The notes under the pieces were generated by a model. The model had not been told where the DNA came from, searched no databases, and saw only the letters and a list, made by a program, of their open reading frames with translations. The position numbers were made by a program, and so were the translations under genes. From NCBI RefSeq assembly GCF_000217715.1, contig NC_015666.1:1-64000 (forward strand): 64,000 nucleotides of DNA, read 5' to 3'. Shown here in pieces: positions 53,954-63,905 of this stretch (position 1 is the first letter of the stretch; each line of letters begins with the position of its first letter). The DNA is from Halopiger xanaduensis SH-6. Lineage in GTDB: Archaea > Halobacteriota > Halobacteria > Halobacteriales > Natrialbaceae.

Positions 53954-54352
53954 TTAGCGGTAGGACTTCTGGTAGCGCGCCCGAGCGCCCGGGCCGCCCC
54001 ACTTTTTCGGTTCGGACTGGCGAACGTCGTTGACCAGCAGCGAACGGTCGAACTCCATGAACGCGTCCCGGAGCTCGGCGTCGTTCGTGTGCTGGACGAT
54101 ACCGCGTGCGATGGCGGTGCGGACGGCGTCCGCCTGCCCGCTGATACCGCCGCCCTCGACGCGGACGTCGATGTCCATCTCGCTTCGCAGGTCCTCGCCC
54201 GCGATGCGGAACGGCTCGAGCATCTTGAGCCGGGACATCTCCGGCTCGACCAGCTCGACCGGCTTGGAGTTGATTCGCACGCGACCCTCTCCGTCGCGCA
54301 CGGTGGCGCGAGCGACGGCCGTCTTTTTCTTGCCACTCGTGTTGGTTACCAT
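53954..54352 (-). CDS. rps9: 30S ribosomal protein S9
   Basis: Encodes 132 residues. Family motifs are [40 protein letters not shown] and the basic C-terminus RARYQKSYR that reaches the P-site. Start overlaps the L13 stop by 7 bases (54346-54352), in the conserved L18e-L13-S9-Rpo10-Rpo6-enolase-S2 operon. Confidence 0.97.
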   Translation of the reverse strand: MVTNTSGKKKTAVARATVRDGEGRVRINSKPVELVEPEMSRLKMLEPFRIAGEDLRSEMDIDVRVEGGGISGQADAVRTAIARGIVQHTNDAELRDAFMEFDRSLLVNDVRQSEPKKWGGPGARARYQKSYR

Positions 54353-54795
54353 GTGACGTTAGCACCCAGTTGGTCCGCGACTTCGCCCAGCTGGACGAAG
54401 CGGATGTTCGAAAGCCGATCCAGCGACGTTCCCTCGAGGATCTGGGCGTCCTGCTCGTCCTCGTAGGGGTTGCCGACGTAGACGCGGACGTTCTCGAACG
54501 CCTCGCGACCGCGCGGCTTCTTGTACGGCAGCATGCCCCGGATGGACCGCTTGAAGATCGTGTCCGGTCGCTTCGGGTAGTAGGGGCCGCTGTCGGAACC
54601 CAGCTGGAGCCGGGTTCGGTAGGTCTCGAAGATGTCTTCCTTGTCGCCGGTGATGATCGCGTCCTCGGCGTTGACAACCGCGACGCGCTCGCCGTCGAGC
54701 GCGCGCTGGGCGACCTCGCTGGCGACGCGACCGAGAATGCAGTCCCGGGCGTCGACGACGACGTCGGCGTCGAAGTCGGAAATGTTCACACTCAT
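54346..54795 (-). CDS. rpl13: 50S ribosomal protein L13
   Basis: Encodes 149 residues. Recognised by [40 protein letters not shown] and [20 protein letters not shown], the uL13 signatures. Overlaps L18e stop by four bases and S9 start by seven, showing tight coupling. Confidence 0.97.
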   Translation of the reverse strand: MSVNISDFDADVVVDARDCILGRVASEVAQRALDGERVAVVNAEDAIITGDKEDIFETYRTRLQLGSDSGPYYPKRPDTIFKRSIRGMLPYKKPRGREAFENVRVYVGNPYEDEQDAQILEGTSLDRLSNIRFVQLGEVADQLGANVTW

Positions 54796-55145
54796 GCGAT
54801 CACCCGCACGTCGGATCCTTCGGGGTTCTCTTCGAGCAGTTGCTCGAGCTGTACGGTCTCGCCGACCTGATCGATCTTCGTCTCGGCCGACGAACTGAAG
54901 TCGACGGCTGCGACGGTGACCGACTTCTGCAGTGCGCCCGAACCCAGCACCTTGCCGGGAACGACGACGGTCTCTTCTTCGCGTGCGTATCGCTCGATGC
55001 GGCCCAGGTTAACCTCAGCGTGGGTGCGCCGGGGCTTCTCGAGTCGATCCGCGATGTCTCGCCAGACGTCGGCGTCCGTCTCGCGGGACGTCGACTTCAG
55101 CTCGGCGATGAGATCAGTGAGCCTCGGATTCGTTTTGCTACTCAT
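54792..55145 (-). CDS. rpl18e: 50S ribosomal protein L18e
   Basis: Encodes 117 residues from the ATG at 55145 ([20 protein letters not shown]). The eL18 core is [20 protein letters not shown] and [20 protein letters not shown]. First gene after tRNA-Leu in this operon. A GGAGG ribosome-binding site is near 55151-55155, with a long hairpin just upstream (55169-55197). The in-frame extension to 55232 passes through that hairpin and was rejected. Confidence 0.96.
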   Translation of the reverse strand: MSSKTNPRLTDLIAELKSTSRETDADVWRDIADRLEKPRRTHAEVNLGRIERYAREEETVVVPGKVLGSGALQKSVTVAAVDFSSSAETKIDQVGETVQLEQLLEENPEGSDVRVIA

Positions 55146-55168
55146 TGGTATCCTCCAAATAACTGCGA

Positions 55169-55197
55169 GCGGTTGCGACACGTCGTGTGGCAACCGC
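55169..55197 (-). promoter_or_regulatory. long hairpin in the L18e leader
   Basis: GCGGTTGC (55169-55176) pairs with GCAACCGC (55190-55197); after a single mismatch, ACAC (55178-55181) pairs with GTGT (55185-55188) around a three-base loop. It lies 24 bases before the L18e ATG and about 14 bases from the ribosome-binding site. It may regulate translation or mark a processing site between tRNA-Leu and L18e. Confidence 0.7.
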
Positions 55198-55346
55198 GAC
55201 TGTAGTGATTGTGTCTGTGACGGTGACTGCAATACCGACGACCGACGACTCGAGCACTGCGTCCGAGAGGTCGAAGCCGACCCCGACCGGTCGCAACGCT
55301 CGTCGGTCGCGTGGTACCGATGTGAGAGAAACGGAAGTGGGATTGA
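55198..55346. other. spacer between L18e leader and tRNA-Leu
   Basis: About 150 bases of GC-rich DNA with no ORF. It should contain the processing or promoter signals separating the tRNA from the L18e operon; nothing else is seen. Confidence 0.4.
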
Positions 55347-55431
55347 TGCAGGGAGCAGGATTTGAACCTGCGGACTCCTACGAGACAGCGCCCTGAACGC
55401 TGCGCCGTTGGCCTGACTTGGCTATCCCTGC
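55347..55431 (-). tRNA. tRNA-Leu (anticodon CAG)
   Basis: Acceptor arms GCAGGGA (55431-55425) and TCCCTGC (55354-55348), discriminator A at 55347. Anticodon arm CAGCG-TTCAGGG-CGCTG gives CAG, reading CUG. A long variable arm and T-loop GGTTCAAATCC mark a class II tRNA of 85 bases. It lies between the Rpo3 and L18e genes. Confidence 0.95.
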
Positions 55432-55591
55432 TCGCACTTCCGTGTACCCGTCGCCCCTTCAAACCCCTTTCGATTCCATCGAACGAGGACGCTGCCGTCC
55501 CGGCCTCGCGGCTCACGGCGCCGGAACGGACGGTGCCGTCCTCGCGCAGACACGCAGACACGATGGGTCGGGGGCGTCGGGTCATGTTCGT

Positions 55592-56341
55592 CTAAAGCTG
55601 TACCGCTTCTTCGAGTTCAGTTGCGCGCGATTCGATCGTCTCGGCGGCTCGAGTCACGAGCTCTTCGACGGTGAAGGAGCCGTCCGTCTCCACGTGGAAG
55701 ACGAAGGCGTTGGGCACGTCCTCGACCGACACCTGCTTGTCGGGGTAGCGGTTCGAGAGGTCGTGGTCGAACTCGCTCGTGGGAACGAGTTCGCCGTCGT
55801 CCTCGACGACGCCGCGGACGATCTGGGCCTCGGACTCCTCGAACTCCGGCAGGTCGTCTTCGACGACGACCCGCTGGAGGTGTCGGTAGCCGACCGCGAC
55901 CGCGCCCTGGTGTTTGGCGTGGTCCTTCCCGCGATCGAGTACGGCGTCGGCCTCGGCCTCGAGGCGCTGGTCGTCCTTGAGTTCGATGATCGGAACGTTC
56001 TCGTCCGCGGGTTGGACGAGCTCGTCGCTGGACTCGAGATCGCCGGAGTAGGCGGTTGCGGGCCCTTCGACGTCGATCGAGAGCGTGACGGTGGCGTCCT
56101 CGCCGAACTCGTCTTCCGGCGGGGTCGTCAGCGGGACGAGCCCGAGCCGCAAGGCGAGTTGCTCGTCGAACATCACCGACGAGTTCTCGACGAAGCGAAC
56201 GGTGTCGATCGCCATCGTCGGCACGTCGGCGAGCATCGCGCGGCGGATGCCGTTGGCGAACGCGGGCGTCACGCCGCGGACGAGGAACCGCGCCTCGCGG
56301 TCGTCGCGTTCGACGAACTCGACGTCGTACTCTTCGCTCAT
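55592..56341 (-). CDS. rpoD: DNA-directed RNA polymerase subunit D (Rpo3)
   Basis: Encodes 249 residues, the archaeal alpha-like subunit. Recognised by [40 protein letters not shown], and the late [12 protein letters not shown] dimerisation end. The central domain lacks the cysteines of the optional [4Fe-4S] cluster seen in some archaea. Last gene of the S13-S4-S11 operon, 3 bases after S11. Confidence 0.96.
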   Translation of the reverse strand: MSEEYDVEFVERDDREARFLVRGVTPAFANGIRRAMLADVPTMAIDTVRFVENSSVMFDEQLALRLGLVPLTTPPEDEFGEDATVTLSIDVEGPATAYSGDLESSDELVQPADENVPIIELKDDQRLEAEADAVLDRGKDHAKHQGAVAVGYRHLQRVVVEDDLPEFEESEAQIVRGVVEDDGELVPTSEFDHDLSNRYPDKQVSVEDVPNAFVFHVETDGSFTVEELVTRAAETIESRATELEEAVQL

Positions 56342-56344
56342 GGT

Positions 56345-56734
56345 CTAGTAGCCGCCCTTGCCTTTGGGTGCGCGCGATCCGTCGTGCGGGATCGGCGTGA
56401 CGTCCTCGATGCGCCCGATTTCGATGCCCGAGCGGGCAAGCGCGCGGATCGTCGCCTGCGCGCCGGGACCGGGGGATTTCTGGAGGTTGCCGCCGGGGCC
56501 GCGGACTCGCACGTGGAGTCCGGTGATGCCCGCAGCCTTGACCTCCTCGGCGACGGACTCGGCCATCTGCATGGCCGCGTACGGCGACGCCTCGTCGCGG
56601 TTCTGCTTGACCGCCGTCCCGCCGGAGGACTTGGCGATCGTCTCCGCGCCGGTGAGGTCCGTCACGGTCATGACGGTGTTGTTAAACGATGCGTGCACGT
56701 GGGCGATGCCCCACTTTTCGTCGTCCTGACTCAT
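56345..56734 (-). CDS. rps11: 30S ribosomal protein S11
   Basis: Encodes 129 residues. Recognised by [60 protein letters not shown] and the C-terminus [13 protein letters not shown]. 3 bases after S4, 3 before Rpo3. Confidence 0.97.
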   Translation of the reverse strand: MSQDDEKWGIAHVHASFNNTVMTVTDLTGAETIAKSSGGTAVKQNRDEASPYAAMQMAESVAEEVKAAGITGLHVRVRGPGGNLQKSPGPGAQATIRALARSGIEIGRIEDVTPIPHDGSRAPKGKGGY

Positions 56735-56737
56735 GGT

Positions 56738-57259
56738 TTACTGACCCTCCGCTCGTTCGGGGTGGAGTTCGTCCGCAAGCGGGCTCGTCTCGTCGAACTC
56801 GACGAGGTCCTCCTCGTCGACGTCGACGACGTAGGACGGAACCCGGTGGCGCTGCCCGTCGACCACGATGTGGCCGTGCGTGATGAACTGGCGGGCCTGC
56901 TGGGTCGTGTTGGCCAGTCCCTTCCGGTAGACGACCGTCTGGAGTCGGCGCTCGAGGATGTCTTCGACCTCGAGCGACAGGACGGCGCCGAGCTCGTCGG
57001 CTTCGTCGAGGATGCCGACGCGCTTGAGTCGACCGAGGAACTCCTCGGAGCGTCGTTGGACGGTCTCGTCGCCCTGAGCCTGACCGAGCAGGTCGCGAGC
57101 CTCGCGCCGGTAGGAGCGAAGCTCGGACTGCGCTCGCCAGAGCTCTTCCTTGTTCTTTAGGCCGTAGCGGTCGATAAGGGAGTGTTCGTTGGCGATGCGC
57201 TCACCCTGGTAGGGGTGGTTCGGAGTCTCGTACTGCTTGGTCTTCGTTCCGAGCGGCAT
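56738..57259 (-). CDS. rps4: 30S ribosomal protein S4
   Basis: Encodes 173 residues. Recognised by the N-terminal [20 protein letters not shown] and the S4 RNA-binding motif [20 protein letters not shown] with [20 protein letters not shown]. Overlaps the S13 stop by one base (TAATG). Conserved S13-S4-S11-Rpo3 order. Confidence 0.97.
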   Translation of the reverse strand: MPLGTKTKQYETPNHPYQGERIANEHSLIDRYGLKNKEELWRAQSELRSYRREARDLLGQAQGDETVQRRSEEFLGRLKRVGILDEADELGAVLSLEVEDILERRLQTVVYRKGLANTTQQARQFITHGHIVVDGQRHRVPSYVVDVDEEDLVEFDETSPLADELHPERAEGQ

Positions 57260-57780
57260 TATTCGCCCTCACCCTCTTCGGCGGCCTCTTCGGCCTGTTC
57301 TTCGCGGATCTCTTCGACGTTGACCCCGATGGTGCCCTCCGTACGACCGGTGGACTTCGTTCGCTGGCCGCGGACCTTCTGGCCGCGCTTGTGGCGAACG
57401 CCCTTGTAGGAGTCGATCATCTTCATCCGGTTGATGTCGTGCTGCCGGGTCAGCTCGAGATCGTTGCCGATCTCGTGGGTCGTTTCGCCGGTGTAGAAGT
57501 CCTCCGGCCGGTTGTTGAGCCAGTCGGGAACTTCGTCGGCGTAGTTCTCTACGAGTTCGACGACCTCGTCGATGACGTCGTCGTCGAGTCGACCGAACGT
57601 CGCCGTTCGGTCCACGCCCGCTTCCTGGGCGATGATCCGGGCGGTCCGGTGACCGATCCCGTTCATCTCCGTCAGCGAGCGCTCGACGGACTTCGTCCCG
57701 TCAAGGTCGGTCTGACCGATGCGGACGAAGTACTGAAGGTCTTCGTCCTCCTCTTGTTCTTGGGGTTCTTCCGCGCTCAT
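57259..57780 (-). CDS. rps13: 30S ribosomal protein S13
   Basis: Encodes 173 residues. Recognised by [20 protein letters not shown], the helix-two-turns-helix tRNA-contact motif, and the C-terminal [20 protein letters not shown]. First gene of the operon, just after tRNA-Ser and a hairpin. The N-terminus is acidic ([13 protein letters not shown]). Confidence 0.97.
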   Translation of the reverse strand: MSAEEPQEQEEDEDLQYFVRIGQTDLDGTKSVERSLTEMNGIGHRTARIIAQEAGVDRTATFGRLDDDVIDEVVELVENYADEVPDWLNNRPEDFYTGETTHEIGNDLELTRQHDINRMKMIDSYKGVRHKRGQKVRGQRTKSTGRTEGTIGVNVEEIREEQAEEAAEEGEGE

Positions 57781-57819
57781 ATGTTGGGTATGTGTGTCTG
57801 GTCTGCGTGCGGTGCAAAC

Positions 57820-57840
57820 GACTGACGGAAAACGTCAGTC
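57820..57840 (-). promoter_or_regulatory. perfect hairpin between tRNA-Ser(GCT) and S13
   Basis: GACTGACG (57820-57827) pairs perfectly with CGTCAGTC (57833-57840) around a five-base loop. It lies between the tRNA 3' end and the rps13 ATG. A regulatory leader element, a processing signal or a weak terminator is possible. Confidence 0.65.
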
Positions 57841-57852
57841 CGGTAAGTCCGA

Positions 57853-57935
57853 CGTCGTGGCGGGGATTCGAACCCCGGAGGCTTGACGCCACATGGTTAG
57901 CAACCATGCGCCTTGGGCCGCTTGGCTACCACGAC
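57853..57935 (-). tRNA. tRNA-Ser (anticodon GCT)
   Basis: Acceptor arms GTCGTGG (57935-57929) and CCACGAC (57860-57854), discriminator G at 57853. Anticodon arm CATGG-TTGCTAA-CCATG gives GCT, reading AGC/AGU. Long variable arm, T-loop GGTTCGAATCC. 83 bases. Promoter-like CTTAAGTA on the minus strand at 58012-58019 lies upstream. Confidence 0.95.
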
Positions 57936-58231
57936 ACCGTGTGCTATCATCGCCCTCTCGGACTCGGGGATCGCTCCCCTACACGTATCGCACTCGAACG
58001 TACTCCCGTCTGGTACTTAAGCGCAACGAATGAAAGTAACGGGTGGCCGACGGTACCACACGATCGTTTTCCCGTCGCTCGGGTCCTCGTGATCGAGCGA
58101 CGGAGTCGACGGTCGTCGAGGGCCGACCGAATCGACGCCGCCGATCGATCGACGCAAACTCTCGACGACCCGACACCGTTCATTCGATGAATACAACTTA
58201 TTAGTGAAGCGGCAGAAGGTGGTGTCAACAC
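57936..58231. other. divergent promoter region between tRNA-Ser and the DUF4129 operon
   Basis: About 300 bases with no convincing ORF. It contains a minus-strand CTTAAGTA (58012-58019) for the tRNA/S13 side and ACTTATTA (58196-58203) for the DUF4129 gene. No strong hairpin seen. Confidence 0.45.
58196..58203 (+). promoter_or_regulatory. TATA-like box of the DUF4129-DUF58 operon
   Basis: ACTTATTA is centred about 32 bases before the GTG at 58232, consistent with a leaderless or very short-leader mRNA starting at that GTG. Confidence 0.5.
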
Positions 58232-59215
58232 GTGTCAAGCAATACACGTCTCGTTCGACTCCTCGCCGCGGTCAGTGCGATCGCCGCAATTGCGCTCGCA
58301 GCCGCGACGATCGAAAATCCGCTCGAGACCGGCGGTTCCGAGGGTGTCGGCCCCGGAGAGGGCGGCGGTCCCGGCCAACAGCCGATGCCCACCCAGCCCG
58401 TCGCGGGCGGCGATGCGCCGCCGTTCCTCGAGTATCTCGTGTACGCTGTGCTAATCATCATCGCGGTCGCGCTCGTCTGGTACCTACTCGCGTACCGTCG
58501 GGACGCGGTCAAGATGATCGCCGTCGTGCTGGCCGTCTGCCTCGTCGGCGCCCTCCTGTTCGCGTTCCTGTTTCAGGGGTTCTCGCCCGAGCTCGACGCC
58601 CAGCCGATCGAGGAGCCGGCGACGGTGAACAACTCGAGCGGCGGGGGTGATTTCGGCTCCGGCGAGGGCGAGACCGACTCGTTCTCGACCGGCCCGCTGT
58701 TGTTCGTCCTCTCAGTTATCACCGCGATCTTCGTCGGCGGGCTCCTCGTGAGCCGACGCGGCGGAAACTCGGAATCGGACGCGCCACCCGTCGTCGAGAA
58801 CGAGCCCGACGAGTCGGGGACCGAGGCCGCCGCCGTCGGCAGCGCAGCCGGACGTGCGGCCGATCGGATCGACGGCGCAGCGACCGACGTCGACAACGAG
58901 ATCTACCGCGCCTGGAAGGAGATGACCGCCCTCCTCGAGGTCGACCGGCCGGACTCGAGCACGCCGCGGGAGTTCGCGACGGCCGCGGTCGAGGCGGGGA
59001 TCGATCGCGAGTACGTGGGCGAACTTACCCGACTGTTCGAAGAGGTCCGATACGGCGACGTCGAGACGACTTCCGAGATGGAAACGCGCGCGGTCGACGT
59101 GCTGCGGCGGATCGAGGACGAGTACGCGGCCGGGGACGAGCGAGGCGATCGGACGGACGGCGGAACCGACGACGCGGGAACGGGTAGGGACGCGAGCGGA
59201 GGTGGCGGGCGATGA
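58232..59215 (+). CDS. DUF4129 domain membrane protein
   Basis: Encodes 327 residues from a GTG at 58232. Hydrophobic segments occur near residues 9-26 (signal or anchor), 68-87, 90-112 and 152-171. The C-terminal cytoplasmic part has the DUF4129 pattern DVDNEIYRAWKEMTALLEVD, STPREFATAAVEAGIDREYV and ELTRLFEEVRYGDVET. DUF4129 proteins usually accompany MoxR-DUF58 systems. Overlaps the next gene by four bases. Confidence 0.85.
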   Translation: MSSNTRLVRLLAAVSAIAAIALAAATIENPLETGGSEGVGPGEGGGPGQQPMPTQPVAGGDAPPFLEYLVYAVLIIIAVALVWYLLAYRRDAVKMIAVVLAVCLVGALLFAFLFQGFSPELDAQPIEEPATVNNSSGGGDFGSGEGETDSFSTGPLLFVLSVITAIFVGGLLVSRRGGNSESDAPPVVENEPDESGTEAAAVGSAAGRAADRIDGAATDVDNEIYRAWKEMTALLEVDRPDSSTPREFATAAVEAGIDREYVGELTRLFEEVRYGDVETTSEMETRAVDVLRRIEDEYAAGDERGDRTDGGTDDAGTGRDASGGGGR

Positions 59216-61206
59216 CGACGATAACCGGCCGCCGACTCGCGCTCGTCCTCGGCGTGGTTGCGTTCGTCGGCGCGATCGCCATCAGTGCCGGCGTCGTCGC
59301 CGTCCCGCTGGACGGCTGGGTCGTCCTGGTCGTCGGCCTCCTCGCCACGGGGATCGGCGTCGTCGCCGTGTTCCGACGGCGCGGCGTGCGGCGTCAGGCC
59401 GAGACGCCGACGCCGGAGCACCGAACGCCGGTACCCGCACCCGGTGCGACGGTCTCCGACGCGATCGGCGAGTTCCGAACGATGGCCGGGGAGTACTCCG
59501 CCGGCAGCCGACGGATCGCCGGCGGGCTGCGCCTCGCGGCGATCGCCGCGCTCACCCGATTCGGCGGATACTCGGCGGAGGAAGCGGCCGATCGGCTCGA
59601 AGACGGCTCCTGGACGGACGACGCGACGGCAGCCGGGTTCCTCTCGGAACGGAAGGACACGTCCGCGTCGCTCGGCGACTGGCTCCCGCGGCTGTTGAAC
59701 CCCGGTCGCGACACGTCGTTCCAGGCGGGCGTCCGCCACGCCGTCGCCGCCATCGTCGCGATCGGGTACGCGAACGAGAACGCGGGCGCCGACGGCGACT
59801 CGAGGCCGCTGCCCGCCTACGAGGACGAGCGGATCGACCGCACCGGCGGCGACTCGCGGACGACCGCCAGATCGGTGTCCGGCGTCGAACCGTCCGCGCA
59901 GCGGTCGACGAACTACTGGACCGGGATCGGCGTCGTCGCGCTCTTCGCCGTCGGGATCGGCGCGCTCGCGGAATCGCCCGGCGTCGTGCTCGCCGGCGTC
60001 GTCGGCGTCGGCTACGCGGGATTCTCCCGCGCGTTCGAACCCCCGGAACTGGATCTCGCCATCGCGCGCGAACTGAGCGACGACGACCCCGAACCGGGCG
60101 ACGAAATCGACGTCACCGTCACGATCACCAACGAGAGCGGGCGGTTCGTTCCGGACCTCCGGCTCGTCGACGGCGTGCCGCCGGGGCTGGCCGTCATCGA
60201 GGGTTCGAACCGGCTCGGAACCGCGTTGCGACCCCACGAGTCGGTCGCGCTCGAGTACACCGTCGCCGTCCGACGGGGTACCCACGAGTTCGACCCCGCG
60301 CTCGCGATCGTCCGGGACGTCTCGCGGTCGCGGGAGCGGGAGTTCCTCGTCGGTAGCGAGACCACCGTCGTCTGCGAACCCACGCTGCGGCCGATCGAGG
60401 CGCCGGTGCCGCTGCGGGCCACCGCGGCGTCGTTCGCCGGGCGCCTGACGACCGACGAGGGCGGGTCCGGAACGACGTTCCACTCGGTGCGGGAGTACCG
60501 CGCCGGCGACCCGCTCTCGCGGGTCGACTGGAACCGCCGCGCGAAGACCGGCGAACTCGCAACTCTCGAGTTCCACGAGGAGCGGGCGGCCCGCGTGGTC
60601 GTGTTGATCGACGCGCGGAAGGCGGCGTTTCTCGCGCCCGACCCCGACGGCACTCACGCCGTCGACCGCTCGGTCGCCGCCGCGGGGCGGATCGCCGCCT
60701 CGCTGCTGGCCGACGGCGACACCGTGGGGCTCGCGGCGCTCGGGCCGATCGGCCGCGAGTTCGAGGCCGGCGCGCCGAGCGACGCCGACCCGTGCTGGCT
60801 CGCGCCGGCGTCGGGCCGCCACCACGAGATCCGATTCCAGGACCTGCTCGCGACCCATCCGCAGTTCGATTCGACGCCGCCGCGCTCGGAGAGCCGCTGG
60901 CTCCCGCAACTCCGGACGATCCGGCGCCGGCTCTCGGCGGAAACGCAGATCGTCCTGCTGACGCCGCTCTGTGATACCGGCGCCGTCACGATCGCGCGGC
61001 GACTCGAGTCGCGGGGCCACCCCGTGACGGTCGTCAGTCCGGATCCGACGGCCGACCGGACGGCGGGCCACCAGCTCGCGTCCGTCGCCCGCCGCGTTCG
61101 GCGATTCGACCTCCAGCGGATCGGGATTCCGGTGATCGACTGGCCGGCCGACGAGACGATCGACGACGTGTTCGCGCGCTACGCTCGCGGGGGTGGTCGC
61201 GCATGA
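59212..61206 (+). CDS. DUF58 (vWA-like) protein with N-terminal DUF7269-like membrane region, apparently fused
   Basis: Encodes 664 residues. Residues 1-60 have two hydrophobic segments, then ~150 residues with SAGSRRIAGGLRLAAIAALT and RFGGYSAEEAADRLEDGSW that look like the haloarchaeal DUF7269 protein normally encoded separately. A second membrane hairpin (about 240-265) leads to the DUF58 domain with EYRAGDPLSRVDWNRRAKTG (about 427-446) and LATLEFHEERAARVVVLID. DUF58 partners with MoxR ATPases. Overlaps neighbours by four bases on each side. Confidence 0.82.
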   Translation: MTTITGRRLALVLGVVAFVGAIAISAGVVAVPLDGWVVLVVGLLATGIGVVAVFRRRGVRRQAETPTPEHRTPVPAPGATVSDAIGEFRTMAGEYSAGSRRIAGGLRLAAIAALTRFGGYSAEEAADRLEDGSWTDDATAAGFLSERKDTSASLGDWLPRLLNPGRDTSFQAGVRHAVAAIVAIGYANENAGADGDSRPLPAYEDERIDRTGGDSRTTARSVSGVEPSAQRSTNYWTGIGVVALFAVGIGALAESPGVVLAGVVGVGYAGFSRAFEPPELDLAIARELSDDDPEPGDEIDVTVTITNESGRFVPDLRLVDGVPPGLAVIEGSNRLGTALRPHESVALEYTVAVRRGTHEFDPALAIVRDVSRSREREFLVGSETTVVCEPTLRPIEAPVPLRATAASFAGRLTTDEGGSGTTFHSVREYRAGDPLSRVDWNRRAKTGELATLEFHEERAARVVVLIDARKAAFLAPDPDGTHAVDRSVAAAGRIAASLLADGDTVGLAALGPIGREFEAGAPSDADPCWLAPASGRHHEIRFQDLLATHPQFDSTPPRSESRWLPQLRTIRRRLSAETQIVLLTPLCDTGAVTIARRLESRGHPVTVVSPDPTADRTAGHQLASVARRVRRFDLQRIGIPVIDWPADETIDDVFARYARGGGRA

Positions 61207-61868
61207 GCGGCGCGACGGCGGCGACCGACACGGCGATCGAGACGCCGAGCGACGACAGTGCAGGCGACCGCGACCGGGCTGAGACCGAAGGCGAAGACGA
61301 GGTCGCGGACGGCGCCAGCGTCGATATCACGCGCAAACCGACTCGCGTCGCGAGCGTCGCCGCCGCGCTGGCCGCCCTCGTCGCCGTCTTCGCCGGCGCC
61401 GCTGCGCCGGCCGGGCTCGCGTTCGGCGCCGTCGGCGCGCTCGCCCTCGCCGCTGCGCTCGTCCTCGGCCACCGGACGGCGGCCGACGTCGGCGCGGTCG
61501 CGCTCTTCTTCGGCGTCGTCGCCGGCGGCCTCGAGGCGACGCCCGTCGCGGCCACGATCGTCGGGACGATCGCGACCGTGCTGGCGTGGGACTTCGCCCA
61601 CACCGCGATCGACGTCGGGGAGCAACTCGGACGCGAAGCGCGGACGATCCGCCTCGAGGCGGTCGCGATCGTCTCGAGTCTGCTGGTCGGGCTGGTGACG
61701 GGGACGATCGGCTACGCGGTGTACGTCGCCGGAGCGGGCAGCCAGCCGGTCGCGGCGGTCGTCCTGCTGCTGGTCGCCGGGTTGCTCGTGACGGTCGGGC
61801 TCGGATCGGGCCGCGACGGTTCGGGAACGCGGCGGTCGGGCCGCTCGAGTCGATCGCGGCGGCGGTGA
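61203..61868 (+). CDS. DUF7519-like membrane protein
   Basis: Encodes 221 residues. An acidic N-terminal ~45 residues are followed by about six hydrophobic helices (for example LAALVAVFAGAAAPAGLAFG) and a basic Ser/Arg-rich tail. It is the last gene of the DUF4129-DUF58 operon; the same neighbourhood in other haloarchaea ends with a DUF7519 protein of unknown function. Confidence 0.75.
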   Translation: MSGATAATDTAIETPSDDSAGDRDRAETEGEDEVADGASVDITRKPTRVASVAAALAALVAVFAGAAAPAGLAFGAVGALALAAALVLGHRTAADVGAVALFFGVVAGGLEATPVAATIVGTIATVLAWDFAHTAIDVGEQLGREARTIRLEAVAIVSSLLVGLVTGTIGYAVYVAGAGSQPVAAVVLLLVAGLLVTVGLGSGRDGSGTRRSGRSSRSRRR

Positions 61869-61913
61869 CTCGAGCGGAGAAAGGAGCAGTGGGAACGGCG
61901 GAGAAGCGAGCGA

Positions 61914-62948
61914 TCAGGCCTGCGCGTACTTCTCGATGTACTCGTCGTTGACCACCCACTCGCCGTCGTCGTTTTTGACCATGTACTCGCCGTAGTAGGG
62001 GACGCGGTTCGCGACGACCTCGCGGAAGGCCTCGCGGATCTCGGGTTTGGTCATCTCGCCCATCGACTTGAGGTCGTCGTTGCGGTTGAGACAGCCCTTC
62101 AGGTAGCCCTCGTGGGTGACCCGAACCCGGTGGCAGTTCGCGCAGAACGTCGGGTTCTCGACGGGGTCGACGATCTCGACCATCCCCAGTTCCGATCGGT
62201 CCGCGGCCTCGAGTGTCACGTCGCCGGCGTCCTCGTCGTCGACTGCACCCTCGGCGATCCAGTACCGCCGTCGGTCGTGCATCTCACGGTGTTCGACCTC
62301 GACGGCCCGTTCCTCGAGCCAGTTGTGAACCCGCTCGATGTCGATGTTCCACTCCGGTTTGCCGGTTAGCTCCGGCATGTACTCGATGAGTTGGAGCTGG
62401 AGGCCGTCGTGTTTCGCGACGTGGTCGACCATCTCGGGCACGTAGCCCGCCGTATGCTTGAAGACGACCATGTTGAGTTTGACCGGGTCTAGGCCGGCCT
62501 CGAGCGCGGCGTCGACCCCCTCGAGAACCTTCTCGTAGGCGCCGCTTTTGGTGATCTCGGCGAAGTCTGCGGGATCGAGCGCGTCCTGAGAGACGTTGAC
62601 GCGCTCTAAGCCGGCGTCGACGAGGTCCTCGGCGCGGCCCGGCAGGAACGTGCCGTTGGTCGTTAGCGAGACCTCCATCTGATCGGGTGTGCGTTCGATG
62701 ATCTCCTCTAAATCCTGGCGGAGCATCGGCTCGCCGCCGGTGAATTTGACGGCGTCGACGTCGAACTCGGCGGCGACCTCGAGAAACCGGACGACGTCGT
62801 CGGTGTCCATCTCGTCGTCCTGCGGATCCATCGGTCCCCGCGTGTCACCCAACCCCTCGTTGTGACAGTAGACGCAGTCGAAGTTGCACCGATCGGTAAG
62901 GGAGACGCGGACGCCCGTGACCTCGCGTCCGAACTCGTCGGTGAGCAT
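61914..62948 (-). CDS. moaA: GTP 3',8-cyclase MoaA
   Basis: Encodes 344 residues from the ATG at 62948 ([20 protein letters not shown]). The radical-SAM cluster is Cys21-x3-Cys25-x2-Cys28 (CNFDCVYC), and the second [4Fe-4S] site near the C-terminus is [18 protein letters not shown]. It starts molybdenum cofactor synthesis from GTP. The family's usual C-terminal GG is absent here (ends EYIEKYAQA), as in many archaeal forms. Monocistronic. Longer in-frame versions were rejected. Confidence 0.95.
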   Translation of the reverse strand: MLTDEFGREVTGVRVSLTDRCNFDCVYCHNEGLGDTRGPMDPQDDEMDTDDVVRFLEVAAEFDVDAVKFTGGEPMLRQDLEEIIERTPDQMEVSLTTNGTFLPGRAEDLVDAGLERVNVSQDALDPADFAEITKSGAYEKVLEGVDAALEAGLDPVKLNMVVFKHTAGYVPEMVDHVAKHDGLQLQLIEYMPELTGKPEWNIDIERVHNWLEERAVEVEHREMHDRRRYWIAEGAVDDEDAGDVTLEAADRSELGMVEIVDPVENPTFCANCHRVRVTHEGYLKGCLNRNDDLKSMGEMTKPEIREAFREVVANRVPYYGEYMVKNDDGEWVVNDEYIEKYAQA

Positions 62949-63130
62949 GCTACGCAATTGCAGTCGGATCCGCTTAAACTCGCCGGGTATTTCCGCCCTC
63001 CGTAACCGATTTCGGTTTCGTATCGCGGCCGCTGCGGTCGCTCGTCCAGTTATCACGGACGAACGTTTCGGTCCATGACAGGATCGGACCGGGTATAGCA
63101 CTCTTGAGGGAGGGCGTGGTTCACAACCCC

Positions 63131-63799
63131 ATGAGTACGATTGCCAAACTCGCCATTCCCGCCGCGGAGTTCGCATTGCGCCATACGCTCGAGGAGAGCG
63201 GCGACGTCGACGTCGAAATCGAGCGCGTCGTCGCCTACGATCCAGACCACGTCATGCCCTACGTCTGGTTTTCCGGCGACGAGTCGACGCTGTCGGTCGT
63301 CGCCGACCGCCTCGAGGCCGATCCGAGCGTCGAGGCGTTCGAACTGCTGACCGACCTCGACGACGAGCGGCTCTACCGAATGAACTGGGTCGACGACGTG
63401 ACCGTGATGATCCGCCTGCTAACCGAGGAGAAAGCGACGGTGCTCGACGCGTGGGTCGAGGGCACCCAGTGGCAGTTTCGGGTGCTCTTTCCCGAGCGCG
63501 AGTCGCTGTCGAACGTCTACGAGTTCGCGACCGACGAGGGGATATCCGTTAGCATCCAGAAGATCCACCGCGTCGAGGAGGATCGGCACAACCGGTACGA
63601 CCTGACCGACGCCCAGTACGAGACGCTGGTCGCAGCCCTCGAGCGCGGCTACTACGAGATTCCCCGCGATATGGACATGGAGCATCTCTCGAACGAACTC
63701 GGCGTCTCCCACCAGGCGCTGTCGGAGCGGCTCCGGCGGGCCCACCGGACGCTCGTCGAGGAGGTGGTCAGCATCGGGCCGGAACGCGAGGGAGCGTGA
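63131..63799 (+). CDS. HTH_10 (bacterio-opsin activator-like) regulator
   Basis: Encodes 222 residues from the ATG at 63131. N-terminal ~150 residues ([20 protein letters not shown]) have the Bat-like sensor-associated domain, and the C-terminal HTH_10 is [58 protein letters not shown]. Such proteins regulate metabolism or light responses in haloarchaea; target unknown. Divergent from moaA with a 182-base gap. Confidence 0.9.
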   Translation: MSTIAKLAIPAAEFALRHTLEESGDVDVEIERVVAYDPDHVMPYVWFSGDESTLSVVADRLEADPSVEAFELLTDLDDERLYRMNWVDDVTVMIRLLTEEKATVLDAWVEGTQWQFRVLFPERESLSNVYEFATDEGISVSIQKIHRVEEDRHNRYDLTDAQYETLVAALERGYYEIPRDMDMEHLSNELGVSHQALSERLRRAHRTLVEEVVSIGPEREGA

Positions 63800-63905
63800 C
63801 GCCACTCGTCGGTAGCACCGACGCGGGGATCGCGGGAGATCGCGTGATCGTACTCGGCCGCGCGCCGGCGGAAGACCTACCCCGCTCACCGACGAACGGG
63901 GACGC

